Source of the DNA: Bacteroidota bacterium | Lineage (GTDB): Bacteria > Bacteroidota > Bacteroidia > Bacteroidales > ML635J-15 | Direction: 5' to 3' | NCBI GenBank assembly: GCA_029558535.1 | Contig: JAKQEK010000384.1 | Span: forward strand, 1 to 63,386 | Length of the DNA: 63,386 bases | Shown here: positions 1 to 8,148 of the stretch, piece by piece | Layout: each line of letters begins with the position of its first letter | Position numbering within the stretch: position 1 is the first letter of the stretch | Made by a program: the position numbers and the translations under genes | Notes under the pieces: generated by a model | What the model was told of the DNA's origin: nothing | Databases searched by the model: none | What the model saw: the letters and a program-made list of their open reading frames with translations, nothing else

Positions 1-2127
1 GGTTGTGGATTCGCTAAATGTGTGTGTATATGAAGTTCCTGTTGTAACTTCAGTTCCCTCCGTTGGGGAATCATACCATGCAAGTGTTCCGGGACCGGAT
101 GCTGTCAAAGTAAGTGAAGCCGCACCACAGGATTCGTCGCCGGTAGTAATTGGGGCTTCAGGTAAATTAACAGTAATCATATCAGTTATTGAATATATAT
201 CGTCACCATAAGGATTGTATGCAATTAAGCTTACTGTAAAAGTTCCGCTTTCAGTAAAAGTGTGCAAAGGGTTTTCTTCTTCAGAAGTGTTTCCATCGCC
301 GAAATCCCATTCATATGTTTCAGCGTCAACAGTTGTATTTGTAAATTGTACAATACCGGTACAAGTAGTAGTTACATCTGAAGTAAATCCTGCAACAGGA
401 GCTCCCGGGATGTAAACAGTTATATAATCTTCTTTAAGTTCTGTTACAGTACAACCGGCACTTTCGATTTCGAGACTTACGTCGTAAACACCTTCAGTAG
501 CGTAGTTAACAGTTGGATTTGCATCTCCCGAAGTGGCGGGATTACCACCTTCAAAAGTCCACTCTATCGAAGTGACAGTGCCGGAAGTTAAGTCAGTAAA
601 ATCAACATCAGATCCTATAATAACATTGATAGATGAAGCTGAAAAATCAGGACTAGCAACGCCATTGGGAATAAGCTCAATATCCAATCTTGTTGAAACA
701 TCATTAGTAATTGTAACAGTATGTGTTTGTGTTTGATATCCTGTAAGCGAAAACGTAAAATCGTAAGTGCCTTCATAAATTGGTCTGTGATAGTTACCTA
801 CAGGTGCTGATGAAAAAACGAATGAATTATCTACATCGTGACCAATAATTTCAACTTTTACATTATCAAGTGGCGTTCCTGTACAAGCGTCTGTAACTAT
901 TCCTCTTAATCCAAATAAGCTCTGTTCCATGTATAATAGCATTGCATCTTTATTATATCCCCAATAGGTTGGGAGTAATGAAACATCTAATAATTTCGTA
1001 TCAGACCATTCTAGGGTTACTTCTTGTATATATCTATGATAGTTCATATAATCTTGTCTCGAACCAATTGCGTAATACCAATCTGCTCCATGTGTTACTC
1101 CAGTTGTGTTATACGCCCCATAATCCATGGATCCCGGTCCTTCAAAGTAGGTTGAGGGAGCATCAACTTCAACTTCATTGGCATAAACAAAACACACATA
1201 TTGCCACCAATTATGGTCAGCATTCGTTCTTTCCCAACTTTGCCAAGTATCCCAAGGAAAATTTATTAACTCTATACCTGAGTGTGTGTTAACAGACATT
1301 ACAAAATCGTTGTTGGCGGCATAATCCATCATTAACTGAATTTCATCCTGCATAGTGTATGAATCTCCATTCAAAGTTGGGAAATTCCTATTTAAATCAA
1401 TATTATTTATATTGTATCTTCTTGCGCTAGAAACACTGGTAAGACTTGCAGAATTATAAAACGTACCATCTGGATTTGCTAGTGGGTTGATATGAATCTC
1501 CATATTGTCAACTAAATATGTTACCATTGGGTCTGTCCCATAGTTTGAGAGTAAATAATCTGCCAATCTTAAAGTTAAAGCATAGCAAACCAGTTCGTCT
1601 CCGTGCATTGTTCCACTCCACCAAAACTCTGGTTCATCTTCATCTGTTTCAATATTGTCAGAAATAATAACTCCAACAATCGGAACGCCATTTTCTGAAT
1701 ATCCGTATTGAACATATTGACATAAATCAGGATAGTCTGTTGCAAAATTTTGCATCATTTGTAAATAGACTGCATGTGTAGGATATCTGTCCCAGTTAGC
1801 CATTTGTGCCACGGTAGTAGCCATTGTTAACGCTTTTGACGGATTGTAGTAGTCGTAAACAGGCGAAAATTCAATGCCATACTCCAAAAATGTTTCAAAT
1901 TCGTTTTGATTGGCATAAGCATATACTAATCCGTCTTTAAAGCCGTCAATTGATATTTGCCTATTTAATGCTAACATTATTTCGTTTTCAGCAACCGGAA
2001 AAGTAAAATAAAATTCGCCCCTTTCTTCTAACTTTTGTTGAGCAAATTCTAATTCCGGACTAATAGTTTGTGCGAAAATAAACGTTGAGAAAAAAACAGA
2101 AATTAAAAACAGAGTAAAGTTTTTCAT
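1..2127 (-). CDS. Secreted M14 zinc carboxypeptidase with PKD domains (3' end cut off by window)
   Basis: The reading frame is open from the ATG at 2127 down to base 1, so the C-terminus lies outside the window. The product starts with a signal peptide (MKNFTLFLISVFFSTFIFAQ). The M14 metallocarboxypeptidase core follows: zinc ligands in MHGDELVC, then NPLANPDG, the substrate-binding stretch IDLNRNF, the third ligand in NTHSGIEL, and the catalytic Glu in QEVTLEWS. After it come a carboxypeptidase-regulatory-like domain (GLRGIVTDACTGTPLDNV) and at least two PKD-type repeats, one with YEWDFGDGNTSEEENP. The protein is a clear paralogue of the next gene (ATG 12 bp beyond the neighbour's stop), collinear over the catalytic half. 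It is probably exported by T9SS to digest extracellular peptides, but the sorting domain itself is not visible here. Confidence 0.9.
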   Translation of the reverse strand, partial: MKNFTLFLISVFFSTFIFAQTISPELEFAQQKLEERGEFYFTFPVAENEIMLALNRQISIDGFKDGLVYAYANQNEFETFLEYGIEFSPVYDYYNPSKALTMATTVAQMANWDRYPTHAVYLQMMQNFATDYPDLCQYVQYGYSENGVPIVGVIISDNIETDEDEPEFWWSGTMHGDELVCYALTLRLADYLLSNYGTDPMVTYLVDNMEIHINPLANPDGTFYNSASLTSVSSARRYNINNIDLNRNFPTLNGDSYTMQDEIQLMMDYAANNDFVMSVNTHSGIELINFPWDTWQSWERTNADHNWWQYVCFVYANEVEVDAPSTYFEGPGSMDYGAYNTTGVTHGADWYYAIGSRQDYMNYHRYIQEVTLEWSDTKLLDVSLLPTYWGYNKDAMLLYMEQSLFGLRGIVTDACTGTPLDNVKVEIIGHDVDNSFVFSSAPVGNYHRPIYEGTYDFTFSLTGYQTQTHTVTITNDVSTRLDIELIPNGVASPDFSASSINVIIGSDVDFTDLTSGTVTSIEWTFEGGNPATSGDANPTVNYATEGVYDVSLEIESAGCTVTELKEDYITVYIPGAPVAGFTSDVTTTCTGIVQFTNTTVDAETYEWDFGDGNTSEEENPLHTFTESGTFTVSLIAYNPYGDDIYSITDMITVNLPEAPITTGDESCGAASLTLTASGPGTLAWYDSPTEGTEVTTGTSYTHTFSESTT

Positions 2128-2138
2128 AAGATTTTATT

Positions 2139-4976
2139 TTAATGTTTTATTAATTTTTCAATATATGTTTTGTTTAAAAGTTTTATTTCAATGAAATAAA
2201 TTCCTGAGCTCAATTCAGAAGTGTTAAGAGTACAATAATTTGAATTGAAATCTTGTTGATAGTAAAATATTTTTCCCGTAATATCAATAATCTTTATCGA
2301 AGTAATTAATTCTTTTTCAGACTGAATAAAGAATTTATCAGAAACAGGATTTGGAAAGATTTTAATATTTTGCGAATCATTAGAATTAATACCTGTTGTC
2401 ACAGTAATTTCAGTAGAATATTCATTAGAACCGCAAGCACTGTTTGCAGTAAGCTTAACCTGATAATCGCCTGGAAGACTGTATTGATGTATAGGGTTTG
2501 TTTCAACGGAAGTGGTTTCATCTCCAAAATCCCACTCATAAGAATCCGCAGCTGTTGATGTGTTTATGAAATTTACAGTTGTCCCTATAATATTTGTTTC
2601 AAAGCCTGCAATAGGTGTTTGATTTACATAAATATTCAGAGGCGTTCTTTCTGAATAGCAATCGGGCATTTTAATTTGCCAATCGTAAAAATATGCATAG
2701 TATTTATTTCCGTCATTCCACCAAACATCGCTGCTTCTTTTTATCGAAATAGCATTGCCAATATTGTAGGGATAAGGGAATAGTTCAAAAATTCCAATAA
2801 AACCTCTGTATAGGTAAGGTATTCCGGAACAACCCATTTTATAATTTGATCCAATCGGAATATTTGTATTTATTTCAATTGTTTGCAGTCCATCAGCTAT
2901 ATTTATTTCTTCATCGAATAAAATATCTCCCTGAGCATTTTTTATGTAAATATTTCGAATTCCTTCTCCTTGTGCATAAACCTTTACTGATTGGAGTTGA
3001 CATTCTGCCATGCAATCAAAAATCAGATAGCTGGTTTCTGCACTTGTTATATAGGAGCCACCTTCTGAGTTATTGGGTTCTCCACCTTCAAAAATTTCGC
3101 CTGTTCTGAGTTCCTGAATGTAATAGCTTGTTGTTTCGAACAATTCAGGTGTCGAGTAGGAATTTCCTGTTTGAATAGGGACTTCGTCTTCGGGATATTC
3201 AAACCAGAAGATTTCATAATCAGATTCTATTGTTGCGTTTACACTTCCTGATGATTCACAAATTACATATACCGGCACATTTTCAAGTTCTGTAAGATTA
3301 ATGTTTATATATTCTTCTTTTATGATTGAGTCACTGCCAAACTCGTTTTCTGCCGTTAATTTAACGGTATAGTTTCCATTTAAACAGTATAAATGTGTTG
3401 GATTTTCTTCGTCAGAAGAGGTGCCGTCTCCAAAATCCCATAAAAATTGTGTGGATGTAGAGGCTTCGGAAGTATTTATAAATTGAATTTCAGGATTACA
3501 ATCAACATTTTGAACAGATGAAACAAAATTTGCTGTTGGAGCAACAATCTCAATATTTGCAAGTTGTACATCCTGAATGGTTTGTTCGTAATTCCCAACA
3601 GTAATATCAATTGTTTTTGATTTATAGCCCGGGCAAGAATATGTTACAGAATAGTTTCCTTCATACAATAATCTGTAATAGTCGCCATACAATGGGAAAG
3701 AATAAACATGGGAATTAAAGAAATCATGATTGTTTATAAAAACCATAGCTTCAAGTGGTTCACCTGTAATAGAATCGGTCACAAATCCTCTTAATCCGTA
3801 TGTTGCTTGTTGCATATAATCTAACAAAGCTTGTCTATTATAGTTCCAGTGAGCAGGTAATAAATCGGAATCCAGTTTCTTTTCTGTACTCATTTCAATT
3901 GTAACTTCTTTGCAGTTATGATAATAATTCATATAATCTTGTCTCGTCCCGGTGGCAGTGTACCAAGCATATCCATTAGTGACGCCGTTATTAAGATCTT
4001 CAAAATATCCGGCAGGCGAATTTGCCTGAGCAAGTTCTGCATACTCGGTAGAAACAAAAAACCACCAGTCGTTATCGGCAGGTAAAGTAGGGTCTGTGTC
4101 GTAAGGATAATTCATTAATTCCGCTCCACTATGAGTATTTGCAGACATTACAAAATTTCGTTCTGCTGCATATTCCATAAAAGCAACAGTTTCTACACCA
4201 TATTCATTTCCATCAGGATGATCTCCCGAAATGAAATCCCTATAATTTCTGTTCAGATCTATATCATCATAATTATATCTGCGGCTATCTGCGACAGTGT
4301 TATTACCACCGTAATATGTCCCATCCGGATTTGCAAAAGGATTAATATAGATTTGCAAATTATTAATCAAATCTGTGACTTGAGAAATAGTCCCGTAGTT
4401 TGTCAACAGATAGTCAATCATTCTTAAGAACATCATTCCACAAACAAGTTCATCACCGTGCATCATCCCTGTATAAAAAAATTCAGGTTCTGCTTCTTGA
4501 TTATTAACATTGTCAGAAATTTTTACCACTAACAACAATCGTCCCTGAACAGAATATCCAATAGTATCCAAAACACAAATTTCAGGATAATCAGTTGCAA
4601 ATTTTCGCATCATTTCTAAATATACTTCGTATGTGGGATATCTGTTCCAACTTGCCATTTCGCCAATTGTAGTTGCCATATTTAAGGCCTTGGTGTGATA
4701 ATAATAGCTTTCGACTATAGAATAATCTTTACCTGTTAACAGAAATTTCTCAAATTGTTTTTGATTAGCGTAGGCATTTACTGTTTTTCCATCAAAATTA
4801 TCAATAGAGAGTATTTTAGAAAATTCTGGTAATTCAGATTTGTTTGCTTTAAATTGGAAATAAACTTCGCCTCTGTTTTCGAGAATTGAAAATACTGTTT
4901 CTTCATTATAATTCTGACCTTTAGCTAACAGAAATAATAATGATAAAGAAACCAACGTGACAAGAACTTTTTTCAT
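2139..4976 (-). CDS. Secreted M14 zinc carboxypeptidase with PKD domains and T9SS sorting domain
   Basis: 945 aa. Signal peptide at residues 1-20. The M14 peptidase domain spans about 90-400: zinc ligands His173 and Glu176 (MHGDE), Asn/Arg in DLNRNYRDF (about 240-248), third zinc ligand His282 (NTHSGAEL), and catalytic Glu361 (EVTIEMSTEK). A carboxypeptidase-regulatory-like beta domain follows (about 394-475), then two PKD domains (about 480-555 with FLWDFGDGTSSDEENP, and about 785-850 with YEWDFGDETTS) separated by a beta-rich region. The last ~80 residues (IKIFPNPVSDKFFI ... SSGIYFIEIKLLNKTYIEKLIKH) form a type A T9SS C-terminal sorting domain, so the enzyme should cross the outer membrane and be anchored or released. 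Known family role: removal of C-terminal residues from peptides. Substrate preference cannot be read here. Forms a tandem with its paralogue downstream. Confidence 0.93.
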   Translation of the reverse strand: MKKVLVTLVSLSLLFLLAKGQNYNEETVFSILENRGEVYFQFKANKSELPEFSKILSIDNFDGKTVNAYANQKQFEKFLLTGKDYSIVESYYYHTKALNMATTIGEMASWNRYPTYEVYLEMMRKFATDYPEICVLDTIGYSVQGRLLLVVKISDNVNNQEAEPEFFYTGMMHGDELVCGMMFLRMIDYLLTNYGTISQVTDLINNLQIYINPFANPDGTYYGGNNTVADSRRYNYDDIDLNRNYRDFISGDHPDGNEYGVETVAFMEYAAERNFVMSANTHSGAELMNYPYDTDPTLPADNDWWFFVSTEYAELAQANSPAGYFEDLNNGVTNGYAWYTATGTRQDYMNYYHNCKEVTIEMSTEKKLDSDLLPAHWNYNRQALLDYMQQATYGLRGFVTDSITGEPLEAMVFINNHDFFNSHVYSFPLYGDYYRLLYEGNYSVTYSCPGYKSKTIDITVGNYEQTIQDVQLANIEIVAPTANFVSSVQNVDCNPEIQFINTSEASTSTQFLWDFGDGTSSDEENPTHLYCLNGNYTVKLTAENEFGSDSIIKEEYININLTELENVPVYVICESSGSVNATIESDYEIFWFEYPEDEVPIQTGNSYSTPELFETTSYYIQELRTGEIFEGGEPNNSEGGSYITSAETSYLIFDCMAECQLQSVKVYAQGEGIRNIYIKNAQGDILFDEEINIADGLQTIEINTNIPIGSNYKMGCSGIPYLYRGFIGIFELFPYPYNIGNAISIKRSSDVWWNDGNKYYAYFYDWQIKMPDCYSERTPLNIYVNQTPIAGFETNIIGTTVNFINTSTAADSYEWDFGDETTSVETNPIHQYSLPGDYQVKLTANSACGSNEYSTEITVTTGINSNDSQNIKIFPNPVSDKFFIQSEKELITSIKIIDITGKIFYYQQDFNSNYCTLNTSELSSGIYFIEIKLLNKTYIEKLIKH

Positions 4977-5152
4977 CTTATTTTTAATTGTTTTTAGTCT
5001 CGAAATTTAAATAAAAAATTTTAAATGCAATATGCTAGCCTAATCATTTCGACAGTTTTTATACAATGTCAGGATAAAGACGCACGAAATGAATTATTGG
5101 TTGATTTAAAATTAAAAATTTATTAAAGAATAACTAAAATTTATATAGATGG

Positions 5153-5182
5153 TTTGCAAATAAATTAAAAAAAGTAAATTTG
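5153..5182 (+). promoter_or_regulatory. Predicted Bacteroidetes-type promoter for the DUF2520 operon
   Basis: TTTG at 5153-5156 and TAAATTTG at 5175-5182 match the Bacteroidetes -33 (TTTG) and -7 (TAnnTTTG) boxes with an 18-nt spacer, and the -7 box ends 20 bp before the ATG at 5203. Prediction from motif and position only. Confidence 0.6.
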
Positions 5183-5202
5183 TCATATTAAATTCTGATT
5201 AT

Positions 5203-5988
5203 ATGATTTCTAATGTTATTATGGCCGGATCTGGGAATTTAGCTTTTCATTTAGCTAAGGTCATTAGTCAATCAGGGATAACAATCAGGCAAATATTCAG
5301 CAGAAATCTTATAAGCGGCAAAGAACTGGCTTTAATTACCGATAGTAGTTTTACTGACGATATAGATAAAGTGTTTGCAGATGCAGATGCTTATATTTTT
5401 GCTATGAATGATGAGGCGGACAAAGAGATTGCTGAAAAGTTAAAAATAGAGAATGATAAAATACTTCTGCATACAGCCGGAAGTTTAAGTATGGATATTT
5501 TTAAAATTAAAACATCCAATTATGGTGTTTTTTATCCTTTTCAGACTTTTTCAAAAGATGCAATTATAGATTTTAAGTCTGTGCCTGTTTGTCTGGAGGC
5601 GTCAAATGATGGAACATATAAAGAGTTGCAGGGACTATGTAAATCTTTGTCATGTAAGTCATATCAGGTAAATGAGGAACAAAGAAAAATACTCCATTTA
5701 TCGGGAGTTTTTGCTTGTAATTTTATGAATCATTGTGTCTTTATCGGTGAAAGGATTTTAGAAAATGAGGGATTGTCATCGGAAATGTTAAAGCCTTTGT
5801 TGCAGCAAAGTTTTGAGAAAATTATAAATAATGGTGCTTATGAGTCACAAACAGGACCTGCAAGAAGGAATGATAAAATCAGCATCGAAAAACATCTCGA
5901 TTTTTTGAAGAAAGATAAAAATTTGTATGATATTTACAGAATATTTACAGAGAGCATATCTAAAACATATAATGTTGATGGACAATAA
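5203..5988 (+). CDS. Rossmann-like and DUF2520 domain protein
   Basis: 261 aa. The N-terminal half is a dinucleotide-binding Rossmann fold (MAGSGNLAFHLAKVI, residues 7-21, a GxGNxA-type glycine loop), resembling the NADP-binding domains of F420/NADP reductases and pyrroline-5-carboxylate reductase. The C-terminal half (about 130-250) is the all-helical DUF2520 domain (HLSGVFACNFMNHCVF, then GPARRND). This family is typically encoded beside a KdsC-like phosphatase in Bacteroidetes, as here. The enzymatic substrate is not established. First gene of a tightly packed four-gene operon; its end overlaps the region where the phosphatase begins. Confidence 0.88.
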   Translation: MISNVIMAGSGNLAFHLAKVISQSGITIRQIFSRNLISGKELALITDSSFTDDIDKVFADADAYIFAMNDEADKEIAEKLKIENDKILLHTAGSLSMDIFKIKTSNYGVFYPFQTFSKDAIIDFKSVPVCLEASNDGTYKELQGLCKSLSCKSYQVNEEQRKILHLSGVFACNFMNHCVFIGERILENEGLSSEMLKPLLQQSFEKIINNGAYESQTGPARRNDKISIEKHLDFLKKDKNLYDIYRIFTESISKTYNVDGQ

Positions 5989-6517
5989 TTTAAGAGGGTT
6001 GAATTTTAAACTGTTATTAAAAAATGCAGGAGCACTTTTTTTTGATATAGATGGAGTATTGTCGTCATCTCAGGTAAATATTAGTGAAAGGGGTGTATTA
6101 ACAAGGACAACCAGTGTAAAAGATGGTTATGTCCTTAAATATGCTCTTAAAAAAGGAATAATTATTTGTGTTATTTCAGGTGGCATAGACGAGTCAGTTA
6201 AAATCAGATTTGAGTCACTTGGAATAAAAGATGTAATAATTGGTTGTAACAATAAGCTTGATGAGTTCGAAAGATTAGTAAGAAAGTACAATCTGAATTA
6301 TAAAAATGTATTGTATATGGGAGATGATATTCCTGACTATCAGGTTATGAAAAAAGTCGGAATTCCATGTTGTCCTATTGATGCGGCTGACGAAATAAAG
6401 GAAATCTCATTATACATTTCTTCAAAAAAAGGAGGTGAGGGCTGTGTTAGGGATATAACTGAACAGGTGTTAAGAGCGAAAGGAGTATGGATGGACTATG
6501 ATGCATTTGAACTTTAA
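5978..6517 (+). CDS. KdsC-like HAD-IIIA phosphatase (3-deoxy-D-manno-octulosonate 8-phosphate phosphatase family)
   Basis: About 179 aa from the ATG at 5978; a longer in-frame start at 5927 would overlap the DUF2520 gene by 62 bp and adds no conserved residues. Motif I is FFDIDGVLSS (Asp nucleophile and acid/base Asp), motif II is the Ser in CVISGG, and motif IV is in YMGDDIPDYQVM. There is no cap domain, as expected for the tetrameric C0 KdsC type. KdsC hydrolyses KDO-8-phosphate in lipopolysaccharide core synthesis. In Bacteroidetes, genes in this DUF2520-linked context are annotated KdsC-like, but the substrate is unproven. Translation is likely coupled to the upstream gene (11-bp overlap). 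Confidence 0.82.
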   Translation: MDNNLRGLNFKLLLKNAGALFFDIDGVLSSSQVNISERGVLTRTTSVKDGYVLKYALKKGIIICVISGGIDESVKIRFESLGIKDVIIGCNNKLDEFERLVRKYNLNYKNVLYMGDDIPDYQVMKKVGIPCCPIDAADEIKEISLYISSKKGGEGCVRDITEQVLRAKGVWMDYDAFEL

Positions 6518-6529
6518 TTAATAAATTTT

Positions 6530-7501
6530 ATGATAGCATTTTTTAAGCTAATAAGGTGGAAAAATATTTTAATTGTTGCATTTACAATGTTTGCAATGAA
6601 ATACGCTGTCATAGAACCTATATACAAAATATATGATGTTGAATTTGGATTGTCAAATTTGGGGTTTTTGTTTCTTGTAGCTGCTGCAATGTTTTTAATG
6701 GCAGGAGGAAATGTAATAAACGATTATTTTGACCGTAAAACAGACATGATAAATCGCCCAAAAAGTGTTTTGGTCGGTTTTTCCGTCAAACGAAGACAGG
6801 TTTTGTTTACCCACACTGTATTGAACATAATTGGTGTTTTATGCGGATTTGTAGTTGCATATATTACAGGCAAAACATGGCTTGGGTTCTTTTTTATTTT
6901 TGTGAGTTTGTTACTTTGGACGTACTCAGCAGAGTTGAAGAGAAAAGTTTTTATAGGCAATTTTGTGGTTGCATTATTAACAGGGTTTATCCCTTTTTTG
7001 GTTGCAGTTACGGAATATTATGCTTTTGAACGTTCAATACCTGTCTGGACAATGGATAGTATTCATGCAGTAAAATTAAGTTTTCAAACTATTTGTGGTT
7101 TTGCCGTTTTTGCATTTTTATTTAACCTAATTAGAGAGATAATTAAAGATTGTGAAGATTTTGACGGAGACATTGCAACTGGAGTTAAGTCAATTCCTGT
7201 GGTTTTCGGTAAGAAAAAAGCTAATTATCTTATCAGTGCATTATCTTTCTTGAGTATTGCATTAATTATGTTTATCTGGCACGCATATTTTTCTAAACTT
7301 TTGTTTTTTAAAAATGATATTTTCAGCGTATTCTATATTTATTCTATGATAGTTTTTCCCGGATTGATAATAGCAATAAGTTCTTTGTGGGGGACTTCAA
7401 AAGTTAAATATGTGAATTTAAGCAGATTGTCAAAATTTATAATGGTTATGGGAGTGCTTTTCAGTGTGGTTTTTAGCGTTGTTGTTTATGGTAGTCATTA
7501 A
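6530..7501 (+). CDS. UbiA-family prenyltransferase (geranylgeranylglycerol-phosphate geranylgeranyltransferase-like)
   Basis: 323 aa, polytopic membrane protein with roughly eight to nine hydrophobic helices. Two Asp-rich motifs diagnostic of UbiA aromatic/lipid prenyltransferases are present: NVINDYFDRKTDMINRP (about 62-78) and KDCEDFDGDIATG (about 206-218), which bind Mg-diphosphate of the prenyl donor. The family placed between KdsC-like and Maf genes in Bacteroidetes is usually named geranylgeranylglycerol-phosphate geranylgeranyltransferase. The actual acceptor (menaquinone precursor, heme or lipid) cannot be decided from sequence. Starts 12 bp after the phosphatase stop and overlaps the Maf gene by 14 bp, so it belongs to the same operon. 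Confidence 0.85.
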   Translation: MIAFFKLIRWKNILIVAFTMFAMKYAVIEPIYKIYDVEFGLSNLGFLFLVAAAMFLMAGGNVINDYFDRKTDMINRPKSVLVGFSVKRRQVLFTHTVLNIIGVLCGFVVAYITGKTWLGFFFIFVSLLLWTYSAELKRKVFIGNFVVALLTGFIPFLVAVTEYYAFERSIPVWTMDSIHAVKLSFQTICGFAVFAFLFNLIREIIKDCEDFDGDIATGVKSIPVVFGKKKANYLISALSFLSIALIMFIWHAYFSKLLFFKNDIFSVFYIYSMIVFPGLIIAISSLWGTSKVKYVNLSRLSKFIMVMGVLFSVVFSVVVYGSH

Positions 7502-8075
7502 GAAGGGATTATCTGATTATAAAATTTTACTTGCATCTGCCAGCCCTCGCAGACAAGAGTTGTTGTCGCAGTTGGGTTTAGATTTGCAAATTGTAACATT
7601 GCCTTCCGAAGAAGAAAGTTTTCCGAAAAATCTATATCGCGAAGAAATAGCTGTTTATCTGGCTGAAAAGAAAGCAGAAAACTATAAAAACCTGCAAGAG
7701 AAAGAAATATTGATAACAGCAGACACAATTGTTTGGATTGATGGTAAAGTACTTGGGAAACCCGAAAATTATTCAGATGCTTTTCAAATGTTGAAACTTT
7801 TAAGTGGCAAAATTCACTTTGTCATAACCGGAGTATGTTTGAAAGCAATTGAGAAGACAGTAGTTTTTTTTGCAGAAACTAAGGTGAAGTTTGCTGATTT
7901 GAGTGATGAGGAAATAAGGTTTTATATCGAAAACTACAAACCATTTGATAAGGCGGGGGCTTATGGCATTCAGGAATGGATTGGCAAAGTGGGAATAGAA
8001 TATATCGAAGGATCTTATTATAATGTTGTGGGTTTACCAGTGCAAAAGTTGTATAGGGAGCTGATGAAGTTTTAA
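7488..8075 (+). CDS. maf: Maf family nucleotide pyrophosphatase
   Basis: 195 aa from the ATG at 7488; a GTG at 7464 is possible but would lie deeper in the UbiA gene and precede the conserved N-terminus. The signature LLASASPRRQELLSQLG is followed by LITADTIVWIDGKVLGKP and DKAGAYGIQEW, all Maf/HAM1-fold features. Maf enzymes hydrolyse dTTP, UTP or modified pyrimidine nucleotides to monophosphates and are linked to septum control and nucleotide-pool sanitation. Last gene of the DUF2520-HAD-UbiA-Maf operon, overlapping its upstream neighbour by 14 bp. Length is normal for the family. Confidence 0.92.
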   Translation: MVVIKKGLSDYKILLASASPRRQELLSQLGLDLQIVTLPSEEESFPKNLYREEIAVYLAEKKAENYKNLQEKEILITADTIVWIDGKVLGKPENYSDAFQMLKLLSGKIHFVITGVCLKAIEKTVVFFAETKVKFADLSDEEIRFYIENYKPFDKAGAYGIQEWIGKVGIEYIEGSYYNVVGLPVQKLYRELMKF

Positions 8076-8148
8076 GGGGGTAATTGAGTTTTAGTTCAGC
8101 CTCCTTATTAATAATTAAAATTAAGAAATTAAATTTAAATTTATAAAG

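Noticed and set aside
5..736. Several short plus-strand ORFs at the left edge
   Set aside because: They are antisense to the M14 carboxypeptidase frame, which is open over 1-2127 with all catalytic motifs; they carry no recognisable signal.
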